DNA from: Paralichthys olivaceus | Taxonomy: Eukaryota; Chordata; Actinopteri; Pleuronectiformes; Paralichthyidae | Assembly (NCBI RefSeq): GCF_024713975.1 | Contig: NC_091107.1 | Span: 12,017,501-12,081,500 of the forward strand | DNA: 64,000 bases | Reading direction: 5' to 3' | Shown: one piece after another, positions 34,001-50,824 of the stretch | Layout of the letters: every line of letters starts with the position of its first letter | How positions within the stretch are numbered: the stretch's first letter is position 1 | Made by a program: the position numbers and the translations under genes | Notes under the pieces: model-generated | Databases searched by the model: none | Told to the model about the DNA's origin: nothing | Seen by the model: the letters and a program-made list of their open reading frames with translations, nothing else

Positions 34001-36931
34001 CTGTCAAGTATTTGAATTCTGGGTGTTTTGCTTGAACAGAGATGGAACCTTTACCCCCACAACCCCAATCTCCCACTGCTCGTGTTCCTCGTAGCTGATC
34101 TTCTCCATTTTCTTCTCCCTCAGAGCATTTACCCTTTTTCCAAATGAGTCACTGACTCAGAAAGTGTGACCCAGTTTGTTTGCTTCCCCACCCCCTGTGA
34201 AGAGAGCCTGTTAGCCCGCAGACCCGATGTTGAAAACTGCTGCAGCTCAACAAGAATCCATGTGTCACATTCCAAAGAGAGGACGCCCCTGCTCAGTATA
34301 ATGATGACTCATCACTGAATCACATCTTTCAAATGGAAGAGGAGCAGAAACGTTGCCGAGCATTTACCTTTTTTTCATGTCGCAGGTCCATTATTCCACA
34401 TACGCACCTATTCACCTCAGCACCCCCAACACACTGAAAAACAGGTGGCAGAAAACCACCCGTATTTGATTTGTAGAGGAAGATAGTTGTACACTGTCCT
34501 CACTTCCAGAGCTCACTCCTTTTTCCTCATTTCTCTTACCAGTGTTTGTTCCACATCCCGCTGACCTTCACTCCCCCTCCACACCTCACATCACATGACA
34601 CAGGCATGTTTTAATGCTGTTTCTCCTCCTGCAGTGTGCGACTACTGTAGCACAGGAGACCTGTACACCTACTGGCAGATGATTGGTCAGTTCACAGAGG
34701 AGACAGTACGTGTGTTTGCAGCAGAGTTGGGATGTGCGCTCGGTGAGTACGCTCAAAGGACAATTACAGAAAGGGTTCAAGCTACTTACATACTGTTTTA
34801 TACACCTCACCTTTCCCCTTAAATAAGAACTAGATCATGTACACGTGAAAGTTTTAATTACTTGTAAGTAATTATAAAAAGAGGTCTAATTAAAATGAGA
34901 TGAGCTCCCAAAGGATCTCACACTACATCAAGGCAGGGCCAGGTTTTATTAAAATGCCTGTAGCACGACACAAGGATGGTTTGTTTGAATGTTTACTTAT
35001 TTATCTTTATTTGTGGTTCCTGTCTTTTACAGGCTTTCTGCACGACTTTGGGATCATTCACAGAGATGTGAAGGTAAGACAGGGACCAAAATCAGGAATG
35101 TTTACTCTGATTAAAAGTACAAAATGAAAATAAAATGTATTTTTTATGTGTGTGTAGGATAATCACTGGCAACTTAATAATGGGAATAGGAAATCTAAGT
35201 CTCAGGAGAATCAGCTATGTGACATTTATGACATTTTAAATAAAAATACAGATGGTGTCTCATTCATTCTGCTTGGTATTTTTTGTAGATGGAGAATATT
35301 CTGCTGACAGACAACGGTGAGTAAAAGCCTGTTCCCAGCAGAGAGCAGCACAGCTCTGTTATGCAAGAGCAGTGCAGACCCTCCCAGAGAACATCCTGAC
35401 TGTGCAGCTTAATACATGTTAATGCAAACAGTAAATCTGTTGTCACTGAGAGGGAACCGCATGTTTATCAAACCACAAACACTGAGCAAATCAGATTATG
35501 ATGGGAACATTTAATGTCACTGCATCAGTTGTTTTTGGAACCTGAATCCAGGGTCTCATGCCACGTGCTCATATTGATGTAGACAAAATGGTCTGTTCTA
35601 GGACACCTCCGCTTAGCTGACTTTGGTTTGTCCCGTCGCCTGGAGAGAGGAGGACGAGCCTTTACAATCTGTGGAACAATCCAATACATGGGTGAGAAAT
35701 GTGTCTGTGGATGATTCCTGACAGAGCTGCATTCACTGGGACTCATTAATGCATTTCAATATATTACAACAAGAAGTGAATCATTTATGGCACAAATACA
35801 CATCGCGTGCAGTGTGTGTGAACGTGCTCTGTCTGTCCTGCAGCCCCAGAGGTGCTGAGTGGTGGGCCCTATAACCACGCAGCTGATTGGTGGTCGCTGG
35901 GGATTCTGTTTTTCTCATTGGTTACTGGGAAGGTGAGCTCTTGTTGCCAGTAGGCACGGGATGTCTTGCATAATAATGTGACATTAAACACAATTAACAC
36001 AAACAGTGACAAAGCTTGAATTTTGCTGTAAAAGTATTTGATGCATTTGATGTTTGTTTCATAATTGGACCCATATTTGAGACAGTACCGGACATATTAA
36101 TTCAGTGACATCAATTTTAAGGATATTATTTTATTGTTGTTGTGTCCTTGTGTTATTTTTCTGCCTTGTAAAAGTGTCTTAAAATATCTTAAAATTGAAA
36201 AACAAAATGTCTTCTTCATGTTCCTCCAACTCTCCACAGTTTCCTATGCCTCCAGAACTAGACCACTGCAGTATGCTGAGGAAAGTGCGGGGTTTCCCCT
36301 ATGAAATGCCCCTAAGCTTCAGCCCCCCATTTGCCTTGCTAATAACCGAGGTAATTTCAAAGTGTAATACTTGTACTACTTGCACCAGGATCTATAGGTT
36401 TGTCTGGTTTGACAATAGTCTTCACCTGTTTGTCCATTCAGCTTTTGTGCAAGACTCCCGCCCGCCGTCTCAGGACCATCGATCGTTTCAAACGACAAAC
36501 CTTCTTCCACGGAACAACCTTCGACCTCGCTCTGCTGCAGCGCCAGCCCATAGAGGTAACTGATGAATGTCTGGATGTGTACTCACTGTTGTTGTGCCCT
36601 TGAAAAACTTCAAGATCATGAGTCAGGTAGTTAAAGAAATGTTCAATGTGTTAATAAAGTGAAGTGATTTGTCTCCTCATTGTCACTGTTCCAGGTGATT
36701 CTGGAGCTAAGAGAGAGGCCAGACCGAGCTGCCAAAGCTCGACGAGGCCTCACCTTGTCTCTGCAGCCTCTTAAAGGCTTCGACTATGACTCCCTGCTCA
36801 GCCCTCCAGCCACACCGGACAAACAGCTGGACGCCGACACAAAAACTCACACTGTTGCACCGCTGCCCGGCCCGGCACGACCACTGCAGCTCACTCAGGA
36901 AAATGGCCCACACAGAGAAGTGTTTGTGTGA
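31089..36931 (+). CDS. rskr: Ribosomal protein S6 kinase-related protein (RSKR/SGK494)
   Basis: Thirteen coding exons: 31089-31118, 32377-32667, 32758-32841, 33068-33136, 33776-33845, 34635-34742, 35033-35073, 35289-35316, 35602-35691, 35844-35932, 36240-36350, 36442-36555 and 36695-36931, for 453 residues (human somewhat shorter). An AGC-type Ser/Thr kinase fold is visible: glycine loop GYIAKGSFG (110-118), lysine AVK (K135), HRD (227-229) with DVKMEN, DFG (247-249), activation loop [13 protein letters not shown] and [18 protein letters not shown]. All catalytic residues are present, so it should be active. The protein starts [10 protein letters not shown], a candidate N-myristoylation signal (Gly2), also seen in the human protein. 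The FDYDS motif near the C-terminus matches the family's FDxDS tail. Substrates are unknown. Intron 4 holds a LINE fragment. Confidence 0.93.
31810..32045 (+). repeat. Dispersed teleost repeat (TTTATTTATATTGCACCTTTC)
   Basis: An AAT run precedes actttatttatattgcacc and tttcaaaacag, then a run of aaaca/aaaat words: a common 5' end of fish interspersed repeats. Located in rskr intron 1; right end approximate. Confidence 0.45.
33400..33640 (+). mobile_element. LINE (L1-like) reverse-transcriptase fragment
   Basis: In rskr intron 4. The frame starting near 33412 reads [20 protein letters not shown], with the YADD catalytic box of non-LTR reverse transcriptases at about 33452-33463, then ISDELTV and a stop. 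It is short and has several stops, so it is a dead 5'- and 3'-truncated piece. L1-like rather than L2-like is inferred from the [12 protein letters not shown] context. Confidence 0.65.
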
Positions 36932-37300
36932 TGGACTGTGAGTTTACAGGATGATAATTCACCACGCTGAAGGTAAAGGACAACAGCAGTGTACTTCTGC
37001 GCACTTCTTACTCACCCTGACAAACTGGTGTGGTGCACCTTGTAAAATGTCTTATTCAGTAAAAGCCAAAAATAGCTGATTAAGATTTAAGTGGATCTTT
37101 AGTTTTAAAAAGAAAAGATTCAGTTAAGTAAAAATCAGCACATCCCCTAATCGGCAAAGTTATTATTTTTTGTGATGTACTGAACACTATTTTTTACTTG
37201 TTTGCCTTTCTGCAATGAGCACCTTTTCATGCCTACAGTGTTTGCTCAACAGTTGTGCATTAAAGATTGCACTATTGTCCATCTTCTTTCAGTTTTTACA
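36932..37300 (+). other. rskr 3' UTR start with ATTAAA
   Basis: Non-coding; ATTAAA at 37259-37264 is a candidate poly(A) signal. A later AATAAA near 38560 could end a longer form. Confidence 0.4.
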
Positions 37301-37492
37301 GCTTTCTGGTAATGGCCGCCCTGTTAAAACATAATGTACAACTGCTCTCAAGTTCACTCCACAATGCACCACACATCTTTTCTTTCTTTTTTGTTTAAGC
37401 AAATGTAGGTAATTATAAAGAAATCCAACCAAAACCCTACAACGAGGCGATTGAGCTTCTTAGTTTTCATGCTGCATGATTATGGCTACATC

Positions 37493-37816
37493 CATACTAT
37501 ACATTTTTAATCTGAAAATGTTTCAACTCTGCTACACATACGCCTGGCGTCCATAGTCTGAAAACTCTTGGGCTCGGTTTAAGTCTGGATGGGCAGAAAC
37601 GGTGACGGATATGTTTGGAAACGATGACGTAAACACAACCACTTGCTGATTTGGATCTTTCCGGTCACCATGTAGCCTTTGATGATCAGGTAGCTGTAAA
37701 ATGACCCCCTTCACACCAGAGATTATAATACAGAGCCAAAACTCTTGTCTGGACATAAATCATTTAGTTTGAAAACACCATTTTCAAACTAAAACAGTCG
37801 AATGGACTTGGCCTAA
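37493..37816. mobile_element. MITE with GGCTACATCCATAC inverted ends, copy 2
   Basis: Same family as 24632-24932. Left end ggctacatccatact, right end gaatggacttggcc. The internal words ctgatgggcag-like 'ggatgggcagaaacggtgac' fit the family. No coding capacity. Confidence 0.6.
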
Positions 37817-37819
37817 GAA

Positions 37820-38869
37820 AGCATTTTGGCAGAAGCAGACAGAAGAAACTCATCGCCTCATTCAGCAGACTGAAGCAAGGGTGATCTTTACTTTTAAACC
37901 TGTCCTCTATGTGTTATTCACTCTGCGATACAACCTTTTAATCAACTTGATGTTTTTCTACTGCCTAAACTCTGTCGCAGCAGAAATGTCTCACCTTCTC
38001 TTCTGTACTGTAAAACTCAAACAAAGCTTCACACCATCAGATCAACATGTGTATATGCCTTCATCGTCTACTTTATCATTTACAACATGACTCAGGGGAG
38101 CGCTTCCTGGTTTTCTCAAGTCAGCCCTGACTCCAAGATGGCTGATGCAGACCTGAGCTGGGACTGAATGAACAACTTAAACAATTGTTTACCTTCAATT
38201 AACATTTTGATAGATACAGGGCTTTTTCTATTGTCCATTATGAATCCTAGCCAATAATCACACCTTCATGCACTTACCTGATCATCAGATTATGTAATTG
38301 TTTTGTAAAGTATGCCCCGATGTGTACCCAGAATGCCTCACGGTTGTGATCCCAAGCTTGCTTTTAATGTCACAAAGATCCTTATCTATAAATTCCTCTT
38401 TACAAAGTTTATATGATTATTTTGGATGCTATGATTCTATGATGTTATATGTTATGTTACAATGTATTTTTGTAATTACCATGTAGCACAGATGGAATAT
38501 TAAACTCTTAATATATAGTGATTTGCTGGTTTTGTCTGCATTTTTGTCTGCACTGAAAATAAAAATAACATAACATTTTAACATAGTCAGTGATATGTTG
38601 AAAATCATCATAGCTACACTTATAAATCCATTTGGAAAAGGAATCACACTTTATAAATCATTCATCATTAGGTTTGCATGCAAGTATGATTTAAACTATT
38701 AATGTCAGCAGAGATTGGCTCCATCCCCCTGCCACCCTCAAAGGATAAGCAGTATAGATATTGGATGGATGTATGAATGAATGTATGTCATCAAGGTCTA
38801 GAGATCAACCTTGAGACATATCTCAGCTCAGTAGTTAAACCTCAATGCAAAATTCAATATTGCCAAGTG
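37820..38869. other. Intergenic stretch rskr-aldoc, left part
   Basis: AT-rich, no gene recognised. An AATAAA near 38560 may serve rskr. Confidence 0.5.
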
Positions 38870-39092
38870 GACTGATAACATAACATGAAACTTGGTAGGA
38901 GAATGTATGATGGATAGAGGGAAGAACATACAAAGTTTTGGTGTTGATCCGGATTGGGGGAATGCTCAAGGTTTTTTTTTTAACTTCTTTAGTATTGCCA
39001 TTTTTGTTGATTTTTCTGAGAGTAGTTTATGGATCTTAATTTTTTTTAAATAGGCACATTCAGGAAAATGATATTAATGAGTGGGTACAAGG
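38870..39092 (+). repeat. Dispersed teleost repeat 'CTCTGCCAAGGAGGT', central part
   Basis: Contains catgaaacttggtaggag, gttgatccggattggggg, a T run and ttgttgatttttctgagag, the central words of the family seen at 25741 and 26789. Confidence 0.6.
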
Positions 39093-39502
39093 TCGTCCCA
39101 ATAAAGATTCAGACATGGGCCTAGAAGTAGGTAACTGTTGCGACAGGAAATGAAACCATAAAACAGTCAGTATCTTAAACGGTACAGAAAACATTGGCAT
39201 TGAAGCCAGGTTTATAAATATATGATAATAATAATAATAATAGTCATTGTTATATCACAGAGAAAGAAAAAGTGGATGGATGCTTCATCAACATGAAGAA
39301 TACAAACTTCATTGGGTAAAAGCCACAATATGTTTCTGTTTATTTCTTCCAAACATGAGTAACATAAACTGAACATCATTGTTCTTTTATCATTTACGTT
39401 TTTACCATTTAACAGCGCAGATGCTGCAGATGTGTAGATGTGTCATTGAAAACTTGCAGAATCATGCTGCATGCACACGCTGAGGGTCGGCGACACGTCC
39501 CC

Positions 39503-39560
39503 TGCGCATGCGCATCGGCCGTTTTTGCGTCGCCGCGTCACGATGACGCAGTTACGTAAG
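39503..39560 (+). promoter_or_regulatory. aldoc promoter: NRF1 palindrome and CRE/ATF-like sites
   Basis: TGCGCATGCGCA at 39503-39514 is a textbook NRF1 site. TGACGCA (39544-39550) and TTACGTAA (39552-39559) are CREB/ATF or bZIP-like. They lie in a CpG-rich block just ahead of the non-coding exon. Aldolase C is brain-enriched and NRF1 sites are frequent in neuronal and metabolic promoters; binding is inferred. Confidence 0.55.
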
Positions 39561-39599
39561 CCCCCGCCCCTGGTCTCGAGGCTCTTGAAAAGGAGTCAC

Positions 39600-39688
39600 G
39601 TTGCGCTGCAGCAGTGAAACAGGAGCTTGTCTCTCATCCGCCGAACAGCGCTCACCTGATCTCAGCACAGCCAGACCGCCATCAGCAG
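39600..39688 (+). other. Non-coding first exon of aldoc
   Basis: GC-rich block ending atcagcag|GTAACA (intron starts 39689). Vertebrate aldolase genes have a non-coding first exon, and the next good acceptor before the start codon is at 45084, giving a 5.4 kb first intron. The 5' end is approximate. A CA microsatellite (39689-39733) begins right at the donor. Confidence 0.6.
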
Positions 39689-42600
39689 GTAACACACACT
39701 CACACACACACACTCACACACTCACACACACACTTTACTCCTGCCTGTTCGATCTTGCTTCGATGATTATAACAATATAGACGAGGAGGATGAGGAGGAG
39801 GAAGAGGATGCTCTGCTCAGCTCAGTCCTAACTTTACCTCCTCCCTCGTCGCTCATGAATGTATTAGTACATTCAGTACCCGCGACAGTAAACGACGTCG
39901 TCTGCTTCGACTCAAAACTATCACGACTCCTCCACCTTTTCCATGAGTCCGATTAAAGTTGCGTGATTTGGGCACATCATCGAAATACGCAACCGGAAGA
40001 GCACCAAAAAAAAAAAAAAGAGGATGACCTTCAGGGGTGAGCCTGTTGCGTCTGATCAGTTTGGACCCACGCGACAAAACCTCCATTTGACATGATTTCA
40101 TATGATGTCATCCTAAAATAGATTGTGGTCATGAACACGGTGTGTGATGTGATGGGGGAGGGGGGGTCTGTCAGTCAGTGTGTGTCTGAGCCGAAGCACG
40201 TAGACCTCCCTCCTCCTCCTCCTCCTCTGCTGTGATGGGAGGGAGGCGGATATATGTGCAGTATTTCCTGCAGAGCAGTACATCTGTGGAGCTGCAACCC
40301 AGTATATTTCCACAAGAAGACTTCATCCCAGAAGATTCTAAGTTTCTGCTGTGGAGCTGAAATGATTTGCAAACCTATAGCTATATATTCCTAATGAACA
40401 ATATAGTGAAGAGATAATTAGAAAACTAAATAAGAATATATATATGTATATTTATTTTATGAGCACTGAAACTTTAATGAAGTATTATCTTTACTAAGTG
40501 AAAATGTAGGAAAATGCTAAGAAATATTCAAACCCCAGATGTTCAGTTTGTCATCTAAGCAGACTAATACACACAATATTCTCATTTTTGAGGCTGGTAG
40601 TAGTGAATTTTTACTAAAATAGTTTAGGATTTTTACAGAAAGAATCATCACCTGCTGTGTAACCCAAACATTCTTATCAGTATCAACCTCTCTGTTAACT
40701 GCATCGTGTGCGGCTCTGACGTCCGCCACAGGCTCTTGTTGTCTCAAAGAGCTTCATGGGAAACAGTGCTTCTGGAAGCGCTGCAGGACCAAGGCCTGAA
40801 GATACAAAGAGTCCAAACACAGGGACGTGCAACACTCTGAAGGCCAGCAGCCTGTCTGGTAACAAAACGCTGCACAGCAAGCAAGGCTTTTAACTTTTGT
40901 CAATAGTGCTGCTGCCCTGCAGGAGCCATTTTACCTCCTTAAAGCTTGCAATGTAGAGAAAGGAAAAAACAAGGAGGGCAAACCTCCAGGTGATGATAAG
41001 GATACAGACATGGCAGCAAAAACATGATCCCATTTTCCCTTCAAACGACCCGTCCTCTCCTTCCTCGTTATTACTATAATAACTACTACACTATATACTA
41101 TTTACCGAGTTTACCCCCACTGAGTCCCTGCCTGCAGCCTTACCAATACTACATAGTATAGTTTGCAAGCTGTAAACACCTTGCAGTTCAATGCTTGCAG
41201 CAGTGCTTCAAATAAATGAGCTGCAGCAGGATTTCTAGAGATGTAGATTGAGTTTTTATATATTTGTGATCTCTTACTGCGTCCTTGGTTGGTAAGTGAA
41301 CAACAGTTTATAAAGAGAAGGACTGACAAGTAGACAGACAGGGGACATATGTATTTATTCTCCTCTTGTCTTGTGTCCAATTAAACCTAAATTAAAATGT
41401 TGTTAAAATGTGAATTTAAATGTGAATTACATGTCATATTTCCCTTTGATGCACGTCAGGTCGCTTTTGACTGATGTTTCAGTATTATCGTAAAGATCGT
41501 GATCTCATTTTGTGGTTCTGCATGACGCCACAGGGGGGAGGTGGTCATTACATTCTGATGTCGCAGTGCAGAAATGGTGTTTGTCCACTGTGCAACAGGC
41601 TGAAGAGAAAATCAAAGATAAAGACAATAAATAGTGATCATCTCAGCTTTCTCACTATTATAATACTTTTACAAATCTCAAATTTCATCTTGCTAAATCA
41701 AACAAATTGAAATGGAAATAGTTCAAAAATTGATTTGTTTAATTACCACCCCAGACATGTATAACGCCGGTCATGTGTTGTGCATTTCAAATCTGTATTT
41801 GTCAAATAATGCAGTGATGCTCTTTGTCACAAGGTAGCTCCTCCACACTGTTGGAAATCTGGAAGATAAACTTCGTCACCAGCGTTACTGTGTGATAACA
41901 GCCACTTCAAATCATGTCAAAGTGACATTTTTGTAGCAGGCTACATTTTTCTTGATAAGGAAGATTATTTTTATGCCCTTGGAACAAATACAAACATAAA
42001 TTCCCTCATCAGAGAAAAAGACGCTGACTGTATAACAGCAAAAGTTATTGACTGATTCCCGGGATCTGTGTAACCACAACTTCATTGTAGTATTTTGAAC
42101 TTCTTCCTCAAGCCCAAGTGCACTGAGAAGTAATTAGCAGAACCAAACTTGAAATCAGCTAAACTTAAGTGTTTCTCCAGGAAGGTAGTTAGCAGAGTTG
42201 CTAAAGGTGTGCTAAAGCATCTCACCTCTTCATCAATGCAGTGTCCATGAGATGGTTTTAACAATCACCTCATTCATTAAATCTGTGGCCTTTGCCTGTC
42301 AAAGCAGTCAGCGGCGTGGAGTGACCAATCTCAGGGCATACAGGATTTTAAATGTTTTCCACATCACCAAACTGCTTTGCTTTGTTGATTTACCAATCAA
42401 CAAGGCTTGTCGCTATTTGTTAGATTACTCGAGGAAATTAAGTCTAGGGCAGAAGAGTTCATTAAACAGATTAAACCAATTAATCACTGTAGACAGCAGC
42501 TTATCAGACAGTATTTTTAAAGGACAACAACTCGCACGCTTCACTTGACCGACTCCTCCATGTTGTTCCCACACTCAAATTCTGCTGTATAGAGTCACTT

Positions 42601-45084
42601 TTATCAGGTTGTTTTATCTCTGGTGCTCGGGCCTGCAAGCTGGTACTGAGTACATAATATAAAGATGACCTTCATTGCTGATTTCAGAACCTATAAATAT
42701 ATAGGCATATAGATAAATAAATATCTCCTCTACATGTGAACATTCAGCATTGGGACTGTTGCTGCTTCTTCTTTGTTGGATTTGATCCCATGTGATTATT
42801 TTGATTTTCAGAATTTTAAATAGCTAAATTCTTCTATTCCTAACTGATTTGCAGAGCAAATGGCAGAATAGTTAATAAGTAGAGAGGTGTAAACTGTATG
42901 TATGTATGTGTAAGTGAATCGTCACCAAACTGGCTGCAGGCTGATCACATGTCAGTGGAAAGTCACTCTGACCTTCAAGGTCCCTTTTTACCATTTTAAG
43001 GTGATTTAAAATATATGCACATATATGGCATCATTGTGTCTTTCAGCTTTATTTTCATTTGGCACAAAAAAGCTCACATCTTGGAAACTTCTCGTGTTTG
43101 ACTCAAAATTGCGTCGTTAGACTTATAAAGCAGAGTTTGCAACATTTTCTTAACACAGACCCAACCACACTGTGCCCAGAGTCCGTGAAACTGTATAAAT
43201 GAATCATGCAGGTACTCACAAAAGTTAGCAGGTATGCCTGCACTCTTCAGTATCAAGTTTAAATATGTTTCTTTATTCATTGAAGAGGTTTGTCTGCAGT
43301 TTATACTCCTGCTCTCGCTCTTCCTCCTCAGGAAACGCGTTGCACCCTGCAGGCCTGGCCTCCTCCGTTCCACCTGCATGTAGAATCTAACTATCAACAG
43401 CGAGCGGTGCTTGATGTTTGTGTTGTGTTAACCACACACTGTTTTCATTGACTGCCTTTGTATGTGTGCATGTGCTCCAAAGGTTGTTATCTCATCTATC
43501 TTAAGCTGAGGATTAACACAGAGGATACCGGGAATGTCAGCCAGCGTCCAAACCAGCCTTGGTTGGGGATTTAAACGGTCACAAGAGTTTATAATGTAAA
43601 AGTGTGTAAAGAATAGAATAGAGGTCTGCACTCACGGTTTAGCCTCCATGGCTTCCTGCTAAGCCTATTTTTTACCTCTGCCAAGGAGGTCATGTCTTCT
43701 TTGCTGCCAGTTTGTTTGCAACTGAACCAATTTTATTGAAACTTAATGGAGGTGTGCCCAAAAAAAAGCCTTTAACTTTTGGAGCAGCTTCGATTAAGGA
43801 GGCAGATACAGATTTTTTTATTTACTTTGTACTTTCTATTAGCCTTGGCATAGGGATAAGCTCTCAAAGTGCACTTCAAGTTTTCTTTTGCATGGCACAG
43901 GTGAAAGGCAATAAACCAGACTCCACTTTTGCCTTCGATGGCTTAGTTCAGTCAAGACTGGGTTAGTTGTCTATATTCACTGTGGTCAAACATTTATGGT
44001 GATTTTTTTTTGGGGTAGCAGCACCTCCACACACAGCTGAGTGAGGCTAATCCATGCAAGCCTCAGTAAAGGTGTGGCCTCCACCCATTCAACAGAGTCG
44101 TCTATAACTGATCAAGTATTGTGCTACTGGCTGGCCTATTCGAAGCCATAATAGTGTCGTCGTGAGTTGGGATCGCCTTGGCAACTGGTGTAGTCGACCA
44201 GAAAGATAAGTCACAACTTGTTCCCTGGCACAGTGTGTATTAGTGGGAGTGGTGCATTTAAGGGATGTGTGAAAATGGGAATTTACAAATCCCTTGTGTG
44301 TTCATCATGTATGCATCTATTTGTAGTCAGGAAGCAGAAGCAGCATTCTGCAGTGAGGAGGTGCCAGGGTGATATAAATGCGGAAGCAAGTCGTGCATTG
44401 ATAAAAGCAAAGAATTAAAAGGCATGTGTACGTGCATTGCATATAAAGGGATATAATGTCATTAGTGGGAAAACGGTCAAAGGCACAGTGTTGCTGAGGA
44501 GAGAGAAACTGGCCTCTGTGCATCCAGTCCTGCAGCCATAATGAGGAATGGCAGCAGAGTACACAGGAGCCACGTTACATAATCGCTCCCTCTCTGTCTT
44601 CTGCGGCTCGGAGGGGGTGGGGCAGGCTTACGCAACTGATTATTTACGGCAGAGTGAAAAAAGGAATACGGAACAAAATAATCTGGTTTGAGGCCTGGTT
44701 GTGTGCGTGTCGTGACAGCGTGGCGGCTGCTGCCACCAAACGGATTCTGTGTGACTACGACCAGACGGCGCATCAAAGAGACATTGACTTTAACACAGTC
44801 ATATTCAACCTTGGATCATGTAAATGCGAATGAGGGAGCTTTGTGTGTCTATTCCTATCTCATCTTATTTTTTTCTTTTGCTCAAAGTCACTGGTTTCAC
44901 TCACACGATTTTGTGCTTTCCACCCATCCCCCTGCCCTCACTGAGATGAGCTCAGTCCTGCAGCGAGGTGGCCATGTTGGGGGACAACAGAGGGACATGA
45001 AATGAGGCCTGTGCTGGGCAGTCATCCAAACCAACACACCGTGAAACAATGCAACCTCTCACTCTCTTCCTCTTCCTCTTTCAG
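39689..45084 (+). other. Intron 1 of aldoc
   Basis: About 5.4 kb with no exon recognised. It contains a CA repeat at its start, an A run at 40008-40019, TA-rich tracts near 40440, a copy of the CTCTGCCAAGGAGGT repeat at 43669-43770 and a CpG-richer patch at 40130-40250. Long first introns of aldolase C may hold neural enhancers, but I cannot point to one. Confidence 0.5.
43669..43770 (+). repeat. Dispersed teleost repeat 'CTCTGCCAAGGAGGT', short copy
   Basis: Starts ttacctctgccaaggaggtc and runs to cttaatggaggtgtgccc; only the 5' part of the family is present. Confidence 0.6.
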
Positions 45085-45089
45085 CAACC

Positions 45090-48592
<3,503 letters not shown>

Positions 48593-49685
48593 ACATCAAT
48601 CGTCCACATACTACTGTGGACTAGTTAAAGTCTTATATCTGCTCTGCTATTCCCCCCTCACACCTCCATAAACACAGGCCTGCGCTGTCTACTGTACTTT
48701 AGAGTTGTCAGAGTTATTCAAATTATTGGTTATGTGTATTAAAAAAATTATGTGAAACAAGAATGCTAAAGGGATCAGGCTTGTTTTTTTTCATTGGATC
48801 AAACAGTTTTAAGATTTATGACTAAAGAGGACAACAGTTTTTAATTTCTTGTCTGTAACCTTTTCACCGGGCTCAGAGACAGGAAGTAAGAGGCTGCAAA
48901 ATCTTTTTAGTGGATCAGGTGATCAGTCAGTATTCAGTCCCTACCTCCTCTGAACTGCACCTGTCTCCACATCTGGTGCTTTCCGCCTCCATTCCCCCCT
49001 CACGACAAAACCCCACTCCCGGGCAAGACAGATCAGCTTGTGTGTTTTCGCTTGTGTCTGAACAAAGTGTCGGCTTCAAATCCTCAAAATCCAACATTAA
49101 CACTCTCCCCAACACTGGGACCAACCAATCATTATCAGCATCAGCACTAGCCGGTGAGAGACGAGAAAAGAAAAGACAGCGTGGAGTCTTTTGGTACTGA
49201 GTTGATCTTTCGAGCGACTGTGGGGTGGTTGTACTGTCAGACAGATGTAGCTCCAGCAGAGGTCAGTATAGGCCCACGTTAACAGAACATCACACACCAG
49301 GATGCGTCCGTATGATTCAGCCTAACCTTTCTGTTCTCACACTCCCAATCCCAACTAACGTTTGCTCATGTCGATTCTTAGTATAACTTTAGCTTTAAAT
49401 CACATACAGTACTCAATGTATTCAGTTGTGTGAAGGTGTCGATATTATGTGATGCTTGTGTGTCATCCCCCCTCCTCCCCTCTCCCTGATTCCTCTCAGT
49501 CAGCCCCACGAGAAGAAGACTTGGTTTCTTTTGACGTATGTATGACGTGGACCAACTCGTGGGGTCGGCGGCGGGAAGCGGTCACTGCTGTGTTGGAATA
49601 CTGTGATGTTTGTGATGTTAATATTGTTCTTGAAGCACTTGGTGTGTCAAATAGTGGAGACAAATAAACTAAAAATGTAAAAAAC
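48593..49685 (+). other. aldoc 3' UTR
   Basis: About 1.1 kb ending at AATAAA (49663-49668). No conserved motif recognised. Confidence 0.6.
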
Positions 49686-49759
49686 ATTTGTCTGTGATGT
49701 TGTGGCTTTAAAGCTTATAGATGCAATTATATACCATATTCCATTCAGTGACATTAGAG

Positions 49760-50400
49760 TCAGTGGTGGAAAGTTAAATTACTCAGGTACTGTGTTTCAG
49801 TATGAATTTGAAGTACTTCAGTATTTCCTTGAAATGCTACTACTCTTCTCCAACGTTTTAATCAAGTAAACCATAAATTTTGCATCAGTCACAAGGATAA
49901 ATGTTCTGCCAAACACATATTTTTTCACTTTTGATGCAAGAACAATTTTCCTCTGTGCTGCTGTATTCACTTCAAATGCTGGACTTTTACATGTAATAGA
50001 ATATTTCTATCTATATTTGGATTATTACAAGTATTCTTATTTCATGCTTCTTTGTGCACCAACTCCAGCACATTTCACTGGGAAATACAACAAACATTTA
50101 TTTATTTAATCACTTTTCAGATCAAAATGATCAGTTTAAACAAAATGATGCCTTGTTAAAGAACGTATCCAACTGTATATGAAACAAGCAAAATTAGCTT
50201 TACTCATACCAACTACAAAATCCCACTGAATGTATATAATGTATATACGAATACACCAATCATGCAAATAACACAATAAACTGACCACTACATTAGAAGA
50301 ACTTTTGATACTCAAAATTCTACAAATAATACAGTGGTATTTTTACTTGAATGATACTTTGAAAGCAGGACTGTTATTTCTACTTGTGTTTTTATACAAC
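49760..50400. repeat. Dispersed teleost repeat (GTGGTGGAAGTA...ACTTTTACTTGAATG type), diverged
   Basis: The left end holds agtggtggaaagttaaattac and acaggtactg-like words; the middle has gctggacttttacatgtaa; the right end tatttttacttgaatgatac. This is the order I remember from a common fish element with partly inverted ends. Lies between aldoc and pigs. Diverged, so the call is tentative. Confidence 0.4.
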
Positions 50401-50824
50401 ATTGTTGTGTTTAGATCATACAGTCTATGGTTTAGAAAATTATAAAACATTTTAGAAGTGATTGAATTTCCTGTCTGTCTTTTTGGTTTATTGTTTTTCC
50501 AGAGCTATGACTGAAGCCACCACAAGGGGCGCTAGCAGGCAGTATGTCCCAACATTGTGTTTATGCGCTCGATATTGTCACCCCTCAGGCCCGGAGTAGC
50601 TGTGGGTGGGTCGGTGGTTACAGTAAGATAACATTCATAAAATATGTTTCCATGAATATCAGTTAGTAAATCATGACTTTGTTTGAGAGTGAATCACAAA
50701 TATTCCTGGTTCACGACATATTTGAGTTTTTACTCTCACAGTACAGGTTTTCATGTGGGTCATGTGACTTCTGAGCGGCTCATAACTCATAACCAAACAC
50801 ACCTCGCCCAGTTCATTGACAGAA

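Noticed and set aside
44477-44776. 99-codon minus-strand frame in aldoc intron 1
   Set aside because: Low-complexity proline/arginine stretch and no flanking splice sites; no family recognised.
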